Part shown: positions 1 to 9,239 of the stretch, in pieces
How the letters are laid out: each line of letters starts with the position of its first letter
Position numbering within the stretch: the first letter of the stretch is position 1
Assembly (NCBI GenBank): GCA_024642525.1
Contig: JAHEAX010000003.1
Span: 83,132 to 147,131, forward strand
Origin: Erythrobacteraceae bacterium
Lineage (GTDB): Bacteria; Pseudomonadota; Alphaproteobacteria; Sphingomonadales; Sphingomonadaceae
Direction of reading: 5' to 3'
DNA: 64,000 nucleotides
Made by a program: the position numbers and the translations under genes
Notes under the pieces: generated by a model
Databases searched by the model: none
What the model saw: only the letters and a program-made list of their open reading frames with translations
Told to the model about the DNA's origin: nothing

Positions 1-1199
1 TCGTTCGTCATCGAAGCCACTGTCACCGTGATTGCCGCATCGCCCGACACATTGGTCACGGTGCGCATCATGTCCATGATCCGGTCAACACCGGCAACAA
101 GGGCAATGGTTTCCAGCGGCACGCCCACTGCGCCAAATACCAGCGCCATCATGATCAGGCCCGCGCCGGGAATGCCAGCCGCCCCGATTGCGCCCGCCGT
201 GGCGAGGACAGAGATCATGAAGTAATCGCCCCAGCTCAAATCCACGCCGAAGATCTGTGCCCCGAACAGCGTGGCAAGCCCCAGATACATGGCGGTGCCA
301 TTCATGTTCACCGTCGCGCCCAGGGACACGATGAAGCTCGACACGCTGGGCGAAACGCCGAGGTTGCGCTGGGTGCAGCGCAGCGTGACCGGCAGGGTCG
401 CGTTGGACGATGCAGTGGAATAGGCAACCGCCATCGCATCCACGATGCCGCGGAAGAAATCGACTACGGGCAATTTCGCCAGCAGTTTGATCATCAGCGA
501 ATACATCACGAAGATGATCAGCAGGCAGCCAAGGTAATTGAGGCCCACCAGCTTCGCCAGCGCGATCAGCGCATCGGTGCCCTGCGTGCCTGCCACCCAC
601 GCCATCAACGCAAACACGCCAAACGGGGTCAGTTCCATCACCACAGCGGTGACTTTCTGCATCACGATGGAGCCTGAATCGAAGATTTTGGCGACAGGTT
701 CACCATCCTTGCCGGACATGAGGATGCCGATGCCGATCAGCAGGGCAAACACGATCAGCGGCAGGACATTCACGTCTGCCATCACCTGAACGGGGCTTTG
801 CGGCACAATCGACAGCAGCATTTCGCGCCAGCCGGTCTGGGCAGGTTCTGGAATGGCGCCGCGTTCGATTGCGGTTACATCAAGGCCCACGCCCGGCACC
901 ATCAGGCTGCCAAGCGCAAGACCAAGCCAGACGGCTATCTGGCCGGTGACCAGAAACAGTAGAGCCGCGCGGCCGCCGACAGCGCCCAGTTTTCGCAAAT
1001 CGCCAATGGCCGCCACGCCCGAAACCAGCGAGAAGAAGATGAGCGGAACGACCAGCATCTTGATGAAGGCGATAAAGATATCGCCGATGATCTTGATGCT
1101 TTCCGCGCCCGGTCCCCACAGCAGGCCGGTCAGTATGCCGAGGCCCAAAGCTGCGATGACGCGCTGCCACAGCGGAATTGCGAACCAGAAACGAACCAT
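1..1199 (-). CDS. dicarboxylate/amino acid:cation symporter (C-terminus cut by window edge)
   Basis: This is a secondary transporter of the DAACS (GltP/DctA-like) family in the inner membrane, which normally moves C4-dicarboxylates or glutamate/aspartate together with Na+ or H+. The first ~399 residues are present; the reading frame runs off the left edge without a stop. Visible hallmarks are the serine-rich hairpin STASSNATLP near residues 261-270, the TM7 motif NMNGT near 298-302 (the family usually has NMDGT), the second hairpin AAGIPGAG near 340-347 and the TM8 stretch DRIMDMMRT near 372-380. Several hydrophobic segments precede them. It lies 100 bp downstream of dapE on the same strand and could share its transcript. 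The family is clear; the substrate cannot be read from sequence. Confidence 0.93.
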   Translation of the reverse strand, partial: MVRFWFAIPLWQRVIAALGLGILTGLLWGPGAESIKIIGDIFIAFIKMLVVPLIFFSLVSGVAAIGDLRKLGAVGGRAALLFLVTGQIAVWLGLALGSLMVPGVGLDVTAIERGAIPEPAQTGWREMLLSIVPQSPVQVMADVNVLPLIVFALLIGIGILMSGKDGEPVAKIFDSGSIVMQKVTAVVMELTPFGVFALMAWVAGTQGTDALIALAKLVGLNYLGCLLIIFVMYSLMIKLLAKLPVVDFFRGIVDAMAVAYSTASSNATLPVTLRCTQRNLGVSPSVSSFIVSLGATVNMNGTAMYLGLATLFGAQIFGVDLSWGDYFMISVLATAGAIGAAGIPGAGLIMMALVFGAVGVPLETIALVAGVDRIMDMMRTVTNVSGDAAITVTVASMTN

Positions 1200-1299
1200 T
1201 GTGTGACCCCCTCGCGGACCCCCGCCTGCGGTTCGTCCGATTATGTATCTCTTGGAACGCCTTGTGCCTGCCTATGCAGGGCGCGGCAAGTGGGCGGCG

Positions 1300-2442
1300 T
1301 TATTCGCCCGCAAATTCCAGTGCCGCACGGGCAATACGGGCATAGATGCGGCCCAGCGTTTCCAGATCGGCCATCGCCACTGCCTCGTCCCGCTTGTGCA
1401 TGGTGGCATTGACGAGGCCGAATTCAATCACTGGACACAAGGCGCGCAGGAACCGCGCATCCGAAGTGCCGCCAGTGGTCGAAGCTTCAGGCGCGATGCC
1501 CGTTTCAGCTTCCACGGCATCGGAAATCATCTGCGAAAATGCACCGGGCGGTGTCAGGAACGGTTCGCCGGAGATGATCGGCAGAGCGGTTCCGCCGTGC
1601 TTTTGCGCGATGTCCGTCACCAGTTGCGACAGCGAGGCCCCGCTATGTGTATCGTTAAAGCGGATGGAAATGCGCGCCGTCGCCTTGTCCGGGATGACAT
1701 TATGGGCATGGTTGCCCACTTCCAGTTCGGTGATTTCAAGATTGGATGGCTGGAACCAGTCGGTGCCTTCGTCCAGCACCAGCGCATCGAGTTCCGCCAG
1801 TATCGCGACGAGACGCGGAATGGGGTTATCCGCCAGATGCGGATAGGCAACGTGGCCCTGCACACCTTCCACTTCCAGCCAGATATTGACTGAGCCGCGC
1901 CTGCCAATCTTCATCATGTCGCCCAGCCGGTTTACCGATGTGGGTTCGCCCACAAGGCACAGGTCCGGTACATCGCCGCGTTCACGGATAAGGTCGATTA
2001 CCGCGCGCGTGCCGTAAATGGCAGGCCCTTCCTCGTCGCCGGTAATTATGAAACTGATGGTGCCGGCATCGGCCGGAACTTCGGCCACGCCTGCCACCAT
2101 GGCGGCAATCGCCCCCTTCATATCGACAGCGCCGCGCCCGTAGAGCAACTCGCCCCTGCGTTCCGGTTCAAACGGAGCGCTGGCCCAGCCCTGCCCCGGC
2201 GGGACAACGTCGAGATGGCCGGCAAAGGCGAAATGGCGCGATCCTTCCGGCCCGCGGCGGATGGCAAACAGGTTTTCTACCGGCCCATCAGGTGCTTCGC
2301 CCTTGATGAAGCGGTGCACTTCGAAACCCAGCGGTTCCAGCATGGCTTCCATCACGGTGAATACCTCGCCGGTTGCAGGGGTCACACTCTCGGCGGCGAT
2401 GAGCTTTTCCGCAAGCGGAACGGCATGGCTGGTTTCGTTCAT
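1300..2442 (-). CDS. dapE: succinyl-diaminopimelate desuccinylase
   Basis: DapE hydrolyses N-succinyl-LL-diaminopimelate to succinate and LL-diaminopimelate in the lysine/peptidoglycan precursor pathway, in the cytoplasm. The 380-residue length is typical. Zinc and catalytic motifs of the M20 family are in order: AGHLDVVPPG around residues 74-83 (His76, Asp78), GRGAVDMKG around 102-110 (bridging Asp107), TGDEEG around 134-139 (catalytic and ligand Glu), GEPTS, GGTSDARF, and NATMHKRDEAV near 345 supplying the last histidine ligand. The DapE-type GTSDAR motif separates it from ArgE. The start is the only ATG in frame before the hydrophobic N-terminal helix. Confidence 0.96.
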   Translation of the reverse strand: MNETSHAVPLAEKLIAAESVTPATGEVFTVMEAMLEPLGFEVHRFIKGEAPDGPVENLFAIRRGPEGSRHFAFAGHLDVVPPGQGWASAPFEPERRGELLYGRGAVDMKGAIAAMVAGVAEVPADAGTISFIITGDEEGPAIYGTRAVIDLIRERGDVPDLCLVGEPTSVNRLGDMMKIGRRGSVNIWLEVEGVQGHVAYPHLADNPIPRLVAILAELDALVLDEGTDWFQPSNLEITELEVGNHAHNVIPDKATARISIRFNDTHSGASLSQLVTDIAQKHGGTALPIISGEPFLTPPGAFSQMISDAVEAETGIAPEASTTGGTSDARFLRALCPVIEFGLVNATMHKRDEAVAMADLETLGRIYARIARAALEFAGE

Positions 2443-2493
2443 GAACCTTGCCTAAAGCAGAGCGAAGCCGCTTTCCAGATGGAGATAGCTATC

Positions 2494-2958
2494 ATGCCCA
2501 AGCTCGATCTTGCTGCAATCCCCCAGACCAATGCCACTGGCTATCCCGCGCCCTTCAACAAGGCCGTGGAAGGCCGCTGGTACCGGCGGCTGGCCCCGAC
2601 AGCGGGCATGACCCATCTGGCCGCGACCCATGTGGTGCTGAAACCGGGTGCATGGTCATCGCAGCGCCACTGGCATGATGACGAGGATGAATTGCTGGTG
2701 ATCATTTCGGGCAAAGCCGTTCTGGTCGATGATGATGGCGAAGTGCCGATGTTGCCCGGCGATGTGGCCGCTTTTCCGGCAGGTGACGGCAATGGCCACC
2801 ATTTGCGCAACACCAGCGACGAAGACTGCGTCTTTCTGGTGGTGGGCGCGGGCGACAAATTATCAGGCGGTGCCTATTCCGACATCGACATGGTGTTTGA
2901 CGAGCATGGCTTTTACCGCCGCGACGGAACGCCATACGGGTCTGACCGCATCAAATAG
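2494..2958 (+). CDS. cupin domain-containing protein
   Basis: This 154-residue protein has one conserved cupin beta-barrel. The first metal-binding motif is visible as WSSQRHWHDDEDELLVIISG around residues 54-73, and the second region runs through MLPGDVAAFPAGDGNGHHL around 85-103. Such proteins bind a metal in the cytoplasm; the substrate is unknown. Start choice: ATG at 2494 gives MPKLDLAAIP; an in-frame ATG five codons upstream (2479) is also possible. It is divergent from dapE (51 bp between starts) and convergent with the S1/P1 nuclease gene. Confidence 0.85.
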   Translation: MPKLDLAAIPQTNATGYPAPFNKAVEGRWYRRLAPTAGMTHLAATHVVLKPGAWSSQRHWHDDEDELLVIISGKAVLVDDDGEVPMLPGDVAAFPAGDGNGHHLRNTSDEDCVFLVVGAGDKLSGGAYSDIDMVFDEHGFYRRDGTPYGSDRIK

Positions 2959-2972
2959 CGTTCCGCAGAATC

Positions 2973-3875
2973 TCAGCGGCTTTCTGTCACTTTCAGCGGG
3001 CCTGGCTGAAATGCCTCGTCCAGCATCCGCGCCATGCGCAGGCCTGCCTGCACGACACGTTTCTGCGACACTGGTATGGCCGCTTCGATATCGGCCTGCG
3101 TCAAGGCTGCTTCCTTCGGCAGAACGCCGTCGCACACGTCTTTCTCGAATGCACCGGGATAGACGAAATCGCGCGCCAGTTGCCAGCTTTCGCGGCCCCA
3201 TTCTGCCGGATCGCCGCCCGCCAGTTCCGCCCGTTCCGCTGCTGAATAGCTGCGCACCAGCGGCGGCTGTGCAGAAGTGATTGCCCGTTCAGCCAGCGTG
3301 CTGTCCCATATGCCGTGCAGGTTAAGGCCCGGCACATCGCCATAGGATGTCACGCGGTCATTGCCGCCCTTGTCATCCTTGTCGCCCGAATGCAGCGGCA
3401 TATGCACATCGCCGATGAAATGGACGAGGAAGGCCATGGCTTCCAGCCGCACATTCGCTGGCAGGGTTTCATCGGCAAGGATGCGCTGGTTGCGCTCTAT
3501 CTGGGCCAGCACGCAATTGCCGCCGCTGCAATTGCTGCGCGCATTATACGCCTCGCAAATAGGCGCCGTGCGGTAATGCCATGCGGCGGTATAGCCCCAG
3601 CGCCAGTAATCGCGGCGCACGCAATCAGGCCAAACGGCGGCATCTTCCAGATTGCGGATACGACATTCCGGAGTGCCAAGCTGCGCATCATAGGCAATCA
3701 GCCGCGCAATTGCGGCGCGGGTCGAAGGCTGGACATTGGCCAGCGCGATTTCAGCAGTGGTGCGGTGGCCATAGCTGCCCCAGGCCAGCACCGGTTGAGA
3801 AACCAGTGCGGTCAGCGCCAGCGCGATTGCGGCAATCAGCCTTGCGGCACGGCTTCGTATTGTTCCAAGACCCAT
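2973..3875 (-). CDS. S1/P1-type zinc-dependent nuclease, secreted
   Basis: S1/P1 nucleases use three zinc ions to cut single-stranded nucleic acid and remove 3'-phosphates. About 300 residues: a signal peptide (residues 1-31, ending PVLA) followed by a mature N-terminus beginning with Trp32, the residue whose amino group binds zinc in this family. Other expected ligands can be seen: His37 (SYGH), Asp84 (VWPD), His100 (AWHY), His152/Asp156/His162 in VHFIGDVHMPLH, and His187/Asp191 in NLHGIWD. The chosen ATG overlaps the 3' end of the upstream GST gene by 40 bp. A longer frame to 3914 would only add a cysteine-rich non-signal stretch. Likely periplasmic or extracellular phosphate/nucleotide scavenging. 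Confidence 0.9.
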   Translation of the reverse strand: MGLGTIRSRAARLIAAIALALTALVSQPVLAWGSYGHRTTAEIALANVQPSTRAAIARLIAYDAQLGTPECRIRNLEDAAVWPDCVRRDYWRWGYTAAWHYRTAPICEAYNARSNCSGGNCVLAQIERNQRILADETLPANVRLEAMAFLVHFIGDVHMPLHSGDKDDKGGNDRVTSYGDVPGLNLHGIWDSTLAERAITSAQPPLVRSYSAAERAELAGGDPAEWGRESWQLARDFVYPGAFEKDVCDGVLPKEAALTQADIEAAIPVSQKRVVQAGLRMARMLDEAFQPGPLKVTESR

Positions 3876-4501
3876 TGTTCGTCCTCTGCAGCAGCAATCC
3901 ATTGCTGCATCCATTCATGTTCCCACACAGCCTGCATGTAGGCTTCTGCAAATCCGGGCACGCCGATGCCATAGGTGATGAAACGGCTGACCACGGGGGC
4001 AAAGAAGATGTCTGCCGCGCTGAACGTGCCGAACAGGAACGGCCCGCCCTGCCCGAAACGCGCGCGCGCTTCTGCCCACAATTGCAGGATGCGCACAATA
4101 TCCACCTTGCAATCGTCCGAAATGCGGGCGTTGTCATAGGTGGTACGCACATTCATCGGGCATTCGCGGCGCAGTGCCTGAAAAGAACTGTGCATTTCGG
4201 CAACCATCGAACGCGCCATGCCGCGTGCAGCATCGTCTTTCGGCCAGAAACGCTCGCGGCCGACCTTGTCGCCCAGATATTCCATGATCGCGAGGCTGTC
4301 CCACACAACGGTGTCGCCATCCCACAGGATCGGCACCTTGCCTGCGGGCATGATTTCGCCCGACTGGCGCTTGGCCGCTTCCCATTCCTCGCCGCCGATG
4401 TTGACGATCAGTTCTTCGAACGAAAGGCCGGATTGCTTGATTGCCAGCCAGCCGCGCAAGGACCAGCTCGAATAGTTCTTGTTGCCGATAATCAGCTTCA
4501 T
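3836..4501 (-). CDS. glutathione S-transferase family protein
   Basis: A 221-residue cytosolic GST. The N-terminal thioredoxin-like domain (MKLIIGNKNYSSWSLR, then GKVPILWDGD around residues 53-62 containing the cis-Pro, then WDSLAIMEYLGDKVG) binds glutathione; the rest is the all-helical C-terminal domain. The serine pair in NKNYSSWS near residues 8-14 is in the position of the catalytic Ser of bacterial zeta/beta-like GSTs. The substrate is unknown. The stop codon lies inside the 5' end of the S1/P1 nuclease gene, so the two may be translated from one mRNA. Confidence 0.9.
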   Translation of the reverse strand: MKLIIGNKNYSSWSLRGWLAIKQSGLSFEELIVNIGGEEWEAAKRQSGEIMPAGKVPILWDGDTVVWDSLAIMEYLGDKVGRERFWPKDDAARGMARSMVAEMHSSFQALRRECPMNVRTTYDNARISDDCKVDIVRILQLWAEARARFGQGGPFLFGTFSAADIFFAPVVSRFITYGIGVPGFAEAYMQAVWEHEWMQQWIAAAEDEQWVLEQYEAVPQG

Positions 4502-4621
4502 AAACGCGCCTCGTTACCCACCGAGCCGCCGCGATAGGCGTTCATCCTGACCCTGTCGAGACTGAACGGCACACGGCACGAGCCTCTTCCTGTTTCGATT
4601 GGCCTCGAATATGAAGGCGCG

Positions 4622-5044
4622 ATGACATTACGCCCATTCCATCTCGCATTTCCTGTCCACGACCTTGGCGCTGCACGCCAGTTCTATGGCGAATTCCTTG
4701 GCTGCAACGAAGGCCGCAGTGCGGACCAATGGATCGACTTCGACTTCTATGGTCACCAGATCGTGACTCACCTGGTGCCGGGCATGGCGCGCAGCGACAC
4801 CGGGTCGAACCCGGTGGATGGCCACGGCGTGCCGGTGCCGCATTTCGGCGTGGTGCTTGAAATGGACGACTGGCAGGCACTGGCAGACAGGTTGCAGGCG
4901 GCAGGTGTCACCTTCGAGATTGAGCCGACCATCAGGTTCAAGGGCAAGCCGGGTGAACAGGCGACGATGTTCTTTCGCGATCCGTCGGGCAATGCGATCG
5001 AAATGAAGGCCTTTGCCAGCCTCGAAAGCCTGTTCGCTCGCTGA
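4622..5044 (+). CDS. VOC family (glyoxalase/dioxygenase fold) protein
   Basis: A 140-residue vicinal-oxygen-chelate protein. It has two beta-alpha-beta-beta-beta modules: [17 protein letters not shown] at residues 6-22 with the first metal-ligand His, a middle [19 protein letters not shown] supplying the second His, and a C-terminal [14 protein letters not shown] carrying the last Glu ligand. The substrate is not predictable. It is followed 70 bp later by a nitroreductase on the same strand, and both may form one detoxification transcript. Confidence 0.88.
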   Translation: MTLRPFHLAFPVHDLGAARQFYGEFLGCNEGRSADQWIDFDFYGHQIVTHLVPGMARSDTGSNPVDGHGVPVPHFGVVLEMDDWQALADRLQAAGVTFEIEPTIRFKGKPGEQATMFFRDPSGNAIEMKAFASLESLFAR

Positions 5045-5114
5045 AAGCCGCCCCTTTCCCCGTCCGCTGAAGCCTGTATGGAAGGGTTCAGACAGACAAA
5101 ATGAGAGGGCAGCG

Positions 5115-5792
5115 ATGCAGTTTGATGAAGTGGTTCTGGGCCGGCGGAGCATCCGCGGATACAAGCCCGACCCCGTTCCAAAGACGCTGATCGAGGAAAT
5201 ATTGCAGATCGCCATGCGCGCGCCGTCTTCGATGAATACCCAGCCATGGAACTTCTACGTCATCACTGGTGAACCGCTGGACCGCATCCGCAAGGGCAAC
5301 ACCGAAAGAATGGTCGCGGGCATTCCGCAATCGCGCGAATTCCGCACCGGCGAGGCATTTGCCGGCCAGCACCGCGAACGCCAGATCGGCGTTGCCAAGC
5401 AATTGTTCAGCGCCATGGGCATCGAACGCGATGACAAGGACAAGCGGCAGGACTGGGTGCTGCGCGGCTTCCGCCAGTTTGATGCGCCCGTCTGCGTGAT
5501 CGTTACCTATGACAAGGAACTGGCCACCAGCGACGATACAGCGTTCGACTGCGGCGCGGTGGCCACCGCACTGGTCAATGCTGCATGGTCACGCGGGTTG
5601 GGCACGGTCATCAACAGCCAGGGCATCATGCAGTCGCCCGTCGTGCGCGAGCACGCCGGGATTGCCGATGACCAGATCATCATGAAAAGTATCGCGCTGG
5701 GCTGGCCGGATGAAAGCTTCCCTGCAAATGCAGTCGTCTCGGAACGCAAGCCAGTGGACGAAGCGGCCACTTTCGTCGGCTTCGAAGACTGA
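5115..5792 (+). CDS. nitroreductase family protein
   Basis: An FMN-dependent NAD(P)H oxidoreductase of 225 residues. The FMN phosphate-binding start GRRSIRGYKPDPVP (residues 9-22), the flavin-contact stretch RAPSSMNTQPWNFYVITG (around 35-52) and the C-terminal IALGWPDE followed by an arginine/proline tail (ERKPVDE) are all present. Members reduce nitroaromatics, quinones or act as ene-reductases; the true substrate is open. The start at 5115 aligns with the family; longer frames begin inside the intergenic region after the VOC gene. Confidence 0.92.
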   Translation: MQFDEVVLGRRSIRGYKPDPVPKTLIEEILQIAMRAPSSMNTQPWNFYVITGEPLDRIRKGNTERMVAGIPQSREFRTGEAFAGQHRERQIGVAKQLFSAMGIERDDKDKRQDWVLRGFRQFDAPVCVIVTYDKELATSDDTAFDCGAVATALVNAAWSRGLGTVINSQGIMQSPVVREHAGIADDQIIMKSIALGWPDESFPANAVVSERKPVDEAATFVGFED

Positions 5793-5815
5793 CCAGCGAA
5801 ACTCAGGATTAAGCG

Positions 5816-6484
5816 CTAGACACCTGCATCCTGCAGGACAGCGGCGCGCAATTCCGGAATTCCCATGCCTTTTTCCGCACTGGTCACGTGCAGTTCGGGG
5901 AAGGCAGCCGGGTGCTTGCGCGCTTCTTCGGCGGTTTTGGCGATCACCTTTTCAAGCTCGCTCGCCTTGATCTTGTCTGCCTTGGTCAAAACCACGCGAT
6001 AACCCACGGCGGCTTCGTCCAGCATGGTCATCATGTCGCGGTCGACATCCTTGATGCCGTGGCGCGAATCCACCAGCACCAGGTTCCGGTGCAAAACCTG
6101 GCGGCCGCGCAGATAGCTTTTGACCAGCTTCTTCCATTTATCGACCACGGCAGGCGGAGCCTTGGCAAACCCGTAACCGGGCATATCGACCAGGCGGAAC
6201 AGCGTGGGTTCACCCACTTCGAAGAAGTTCAGTTCCTGCGTCCGGCCCGGCGTGACTGATGCGCGGGCAATGGACCTGCGGCCCGTCAGCGCATTCAGCA
6301 GCGACGATTTGCCCACGTTCGACCGCCCGCAAAAGGCAATTTCGGGCACGGTTGGTTCAGGCAGGAATTTCAGCTGCGGCGCGGAGAGGAGGAAATCCAC
6401 CCGCCCCGAAAACAGCTTGGCCGCCCGCTTTGCCTGGAATTCCGCTTCCTTTGCCAGGGCGGCCTGTGTTTCAGGATCGTTCAC
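5816..6484 (-). CDS. engB: ribosome biogenesis GTP-binding protein EngB/YsxC
   Basis: A 222-residue GTPase essential for large ribosomal subunit maturation. G-motifs are clear: G1 GRSNVGKSSLLNAL (about residues 53-66), G2 around TPGRTQ, G3 DMPGYGFA, G4 TKAD, with the basic C-terminal domain after it. Its ATG overlaps the yidC stop by 4 bp, so translation is coupled to yidC. This rpmH-rnpA-yidD-yidC-engB order is typical of alphaproteobacteria. Confidence 0.96.
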   Translation of the reverse strand: MNDPETQAALAKEAEFQAKRAAKLFSGRVDFLLSAPQLKFLPEPTVPEIAFCGRSNVGKSSLLNALTGRRSIARASVTPGRTQELNFFEVGEPTLFRLVDMPGYGFAKAPPAVVDKWKKLVKSYLRGRQVLHRNLVLVDSRHGIKDVDRDMMTMLDEAAVGYRVVLTKADKIKASELEKVIAKTAEEARKHPAAFPELHVTSAEKGMGIPELRAAVLQDAGV

Positions 6485-8274
6485 GTCTTTTTCTTGCCGT
6501 CACGCGCGGCCACACGGGCTGCGTCTTCCTTGTCCTTTTCCGCCTGCGCCCGCAGCTGCGGATGCTTGGAATAGAGATAGGTCTGCTGGGCCAATGTCAG
6601 GATGTTAGACGTTACCCAGTAAACCAGCAGACCTGCGGCAAACGGGGCCATCACGAACATCAGCATCCACGGCATGATGTTGAAGATCTGCTGCTGCATC
6701 GGGTCCATCGCGGTCGGGTTCAGCTTGAACGTCATCCACATGGTGATGCCCAGCAGCACGGCGAGCACGCCAATGCCAAGGAAGCTGGGCGGGGTGAATG
6801 GTAGCAGTCCGAACAGGTTGAGGATCATTGCCGGATCGGGCGCGGACAAATCCTTGATCCACAGGATGAAGGGCTGGTGCCGCATTTCGATCGACAGGAT
6901 CAGCACCTTGTAGAGGGCGAAGAACACCGGAATCTGCAACAGCAGCGGCAGACAGCCGGCCAGCGGGTTGACCCCTTCCGACTTGTACAGCGCCATGATT
7001 TCCTGCTGCTGCTTGGGCTTGTCGTCCTTGTAGCGTTCCTGCAGCGCCTTCATCTTGGGCTGGATGGCCTTCATCGAAGCCATCGACTTGAACTGCTTCT
7101 GGGCAATCGGGAACATGGCGCCGCGAATGATGACGGTAAGCAGGATGATCGCGAGGCCGAAATTTCCGACCAGGCCGAACAGAGTGCTCAGCAGCCAGAA
7201 AATCGGCTTTTCAAACCAGCGGAACCAGCCCCAGTCGATGGCAAAGCCGAACTTGGAAATGCCCGCGTCCTGATAGGCATCAAGTACATCGCTTTCCTTG
7301 GCGCCTGCAAACAGGCGGGTCGACCGGCTGACCATCTTGCCAGCCGGCACGGTGACAGGTTGATAGATGACATCGGCACGGAAAATGTCGTTGCCGAGCG
7401 AGCGGAAATCCGCTGCCGGATCGGAACCATCCTGCGGGATCAGCGCAGACAGCCAGTAAATATCGGTAAAGCCGATCCAGCCGGTGCGGCCTTCCGGCGT
7501 CACCTTGCCGGTTTCGGCCAGATCATCATAATCGGTGCTGAAATCGACCGAATCGCCGAACGCGCCAATCGGGCCTGACTGCACGTTCCACGTATCGGTA
7601 CTGGCGGTCGCGCTGGTGCGGTTGACGGTGGCGAAAGGCCGCACGATGACGGGGGCTGCGCCGGTGTTGCTGACTGACTGGTCAGCCGTAATCATATATT
7701 GATCGTCGATCGAAAGCTTGATGCGGAACAGCTGGCCCTGGCCATTGTCCCACGACAGGGTGACGGGTGTTTCATGCGTCAGCGTCGCGGCATCTGCCTG
7801 CCACAGCGTTGTGGCATCCGGCACGGCCACGCCTTCACCAACCCAGCCGAACTGCGCAAATTGCTGCGCGGGCGTGCCCTGCGGCGAGAACAGGCGAACA
7901 GGGCCACTGTCCTTTTCCACCGTCTGGCGGTGTGTCTTCAGCGTAATATCGTCGATCCGCGCACCGACCAGATTGACCGAACCGGCAATCTCAGGTGCAT
8001 CGACCTTCACCCGCGTTGGCGCGGCCAATGCAGAGACCAGGTCTTTCTTTTCTTCTGCAATCGCGACCGGATCGGTCAGGCCGCCTTCACGGGTGCGCAC
8101 GGGCTTCGCATCAGAACCGGGCACAGGCGCAGCTTCATCGCCCGGAATGGCCGGACCTTCCACCTGCGCCGCGATTTCGGGCTGCGGGTAAAACCAGCGT
8201 GTGCCGGCATCCCAGCCGAGGAGGAGCAGGCCGCACAATATAACGGCGAGCAAAAGATTGCGCTGATTATCCAA
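6481..8274 (-). CDS. yidC: membrane protein insertase YidC
   Basis: YidC inserts proteins into the inner membrane alone or with SecYEG. The 597 residues comprise an N-terminal anchor (MDNQRNLLLAVILCGLLLLG), a large periplasmic beta-sandwich domain to about residue 340, and the conserved five-helix insertase core beginning at GWFRWFEKPIFWLLS. The core contains the cytoplasmic helical hairpin (PIAQKQFKSMASMKAIQPKM) and the GCLPLLLQIPVFFALYKVL helix. It ends with a lysine-rich tail (RVAARDGKKKT) that can contact the ribosome. It sits 45 bp after yidD and overlaps engB by 4 bp. Confidence 0.97.
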   Translation of the reverse strand: MDNQRNLLLAVILCGLLLLGWDAGTRWFYPQPEIAAQVEGPAIPGDEAAPVPGSDAKPVRTREGGLTDPVAIAEEKKDLVSALAAPTRVKVDAPEIAGSVNLVGARIDDITLKTHRQTVEKDSGPVRLFSPQGTPAQQFAQFGWVGEGVAVPDATTLWQADAATLTHETPVTLSWDNGQGQLFRIKLSIDDQYMITADQSVSNTGAAPVIVRPFATVNRTSATASTDTWNVQSGPIGAFGDSVDFSTDYDDLAETGKVTPEGRTGWIGFTDIYWLSALIPQDGSDPAADFRSLGNDIFRADVIYQPVTVPAGKMVSRSTRLFAGAKESDVLDAYQDAGISKFGFAIDWGWFRWFEKPIFWLLSTLFGLVGNFGLAIILLTVIIRGAMFPIAQKQFKSMASMKAIQPKMKALQERYKDDKPKQQQEIMALYKSEGVNPLAGCLPLLLQIPVFFALYKVLILSIEMRHQPFILWIKDLSAPDPAMILNLFGLLPFTPPSFLGIGVLAVLLGITMWMTFKLNPTAMDPMQQQIFNIMPWMLMFVMAPFAAGLLVYWVTSNILTLAQQTYLYSKHPQLRAQAEKDKEDAARVAARDGKKKT

Positions 8275-8319
8275 GGTCGGATCCCGTAAGTCTAAATGGT
8301 TTATACATATCAGGGCTGA

Positions 8320-8529
8320 TCAGGGCACAGGGTCATGCCCGTGCCCACCCCATGGTTGGCAGCGCAATATACGCTTAGTCGCCAACCATCCACCCTTGAT
8401 CGCGCCATACTTTTTCAGTGCCTGGATGGCATATTCGGAACAGGATGGCGCATAACGGCACGACGGCGGCAGAATACGCGATGGGCCAAGTTGCCAGGCG
8501 CGGGCGACAAGGATGAGTATCTGCTTCAT
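8320..8529 (-). CDS. yidD: membrane protein insertion efficiency factor YidD
   Basis: A 69-residue protein with the family core PPSCRYAPSCSEYAIQALKKYG and the terminal RILRCQPWGGHGHDPVP. YidD helps YidC-dependent insertion. The N-terminal amphipathic helix (MKQILILVARAWQLG) fits membrane association. The ATG overlaps the rnpA stop by 4 bp, so it is translationally coupled. Confidence 0.95.
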   Translation of the reverse strand: MKQILILVARAWQLGPSRILPPSCRYAPSCSEYAIQALKKYGAIKGGWLATKRILRCQPWGGHGHDPVP

Positions 8530-8930
8530 TTGCGCTGGCCCTGCCCCTTTGGCTTCCGGCCCCGTCCTGTCCTGCTGCGGGGCGGATCGCCCTGGCCCGA
8601 TGTGGCTTTTTCCAGCGCCCTTTCAAGCTCTTGCCTCAAATCGCCGAAATCGCGTTCCACCCCGCCTTCGCGGCCGATCAGTATATGGTCATGATCCGGC
8701 AGGCCCTGTTCGGGCAAGGCATCGCGCAGCAATTCGCGAAACCGGCGCTTCATCCGGTTACGGACGACTGCATTGCCGATCTTCTTTGTTACGGTGATAC
8801 CGTAGCGCTTGCCTTTGCCTTCGTTGGGATGTGCCAGCAGCACAAAGCCGCGCCGCGCCACCCTGAGACCGCGATTCGCAGCGAGGAAATCCGCCCGACG
8901 GGTCAGTATGATCGGTTTGTCCGGCGACAT
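8526..8930 (-). CDS. rnpA: ribonuclease P protein component
   Basis: This is the protein subunit of RNase P, which binds the catalytic RNA and assists 5' maturation of tRNAs. About 134 residues, basic. The signature GNAVVRNRMKRRFRELLR, containing the RNR motif, lies around residues 64-81. The start MSPDKPIILTRRADF was chosen because the family begins shortly before the LTRRADF segment; an upstream extension to 9056 has no family similarity. It lies 159 bp downstream of rpmH and is followed by coupled yidD. Confidence 0.95.
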   Translation of the reverse strand: MSPDKPIILTRRADFLAANRGLRVARRGFVLLAHPNEGKGKRYGITVTKKIGNAVVRNRMKRRFRELLRDALPEQGLPDHDHILIGREGGVERDFGDLRQELERALEKATSGQGDPPRSRTGRGRKPKGQGQRK

Positions 8931-9089
8931 GGCCTGTAATCCATAGAGGAAAGTGGGCGCGCCGGAAACGCAAACCGGCCCGCGCCCCATGCCAACACCC
9001 GGATGATCACGAGGATCGGGCAGTTGGGAGGGGGAGCGGGCCGGCAATGCGCGCAAGGGCTGGAAAATCAGCCCTTCAGCAACGCAAAA

Positions 9090-9224
9090 TCAGGCGCTGA
9101 GCTTCTTGCGGCCACGTGCACGACGAGCACGCAGGATCTTGCGACCACCGACAGTTGCCTTGCGGGCGAAGAAACCGTGGCGACGGGCGCGCACGAGATT
9201 GCTGGGCTGAAAAGTCCGCTTCAT
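9090..9224 (-). CDS. rpmH: 50S ribosomal protein L34
   Basis: A 44-residue L34: [20 protein letters not shown] at the start, then [20 protein letters not shown] and KLSA. It is a structural protein of the large subunit. A good Shine-Dalgarno (GAGGT) precedes the ATG. The gene heads the rnpA-yidD-yidC-engB run. Its leader carries a terminator-like hairpin and a candidate promoter, listed separately. Confidence 0.97.
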   Translation of the reverse strand: MKRTFQPSNLVRARRHGFFARKATVGGRKILRARRARGRKKLSA

Positions 9225-9239
9225 GATAACCTCAAGTAC

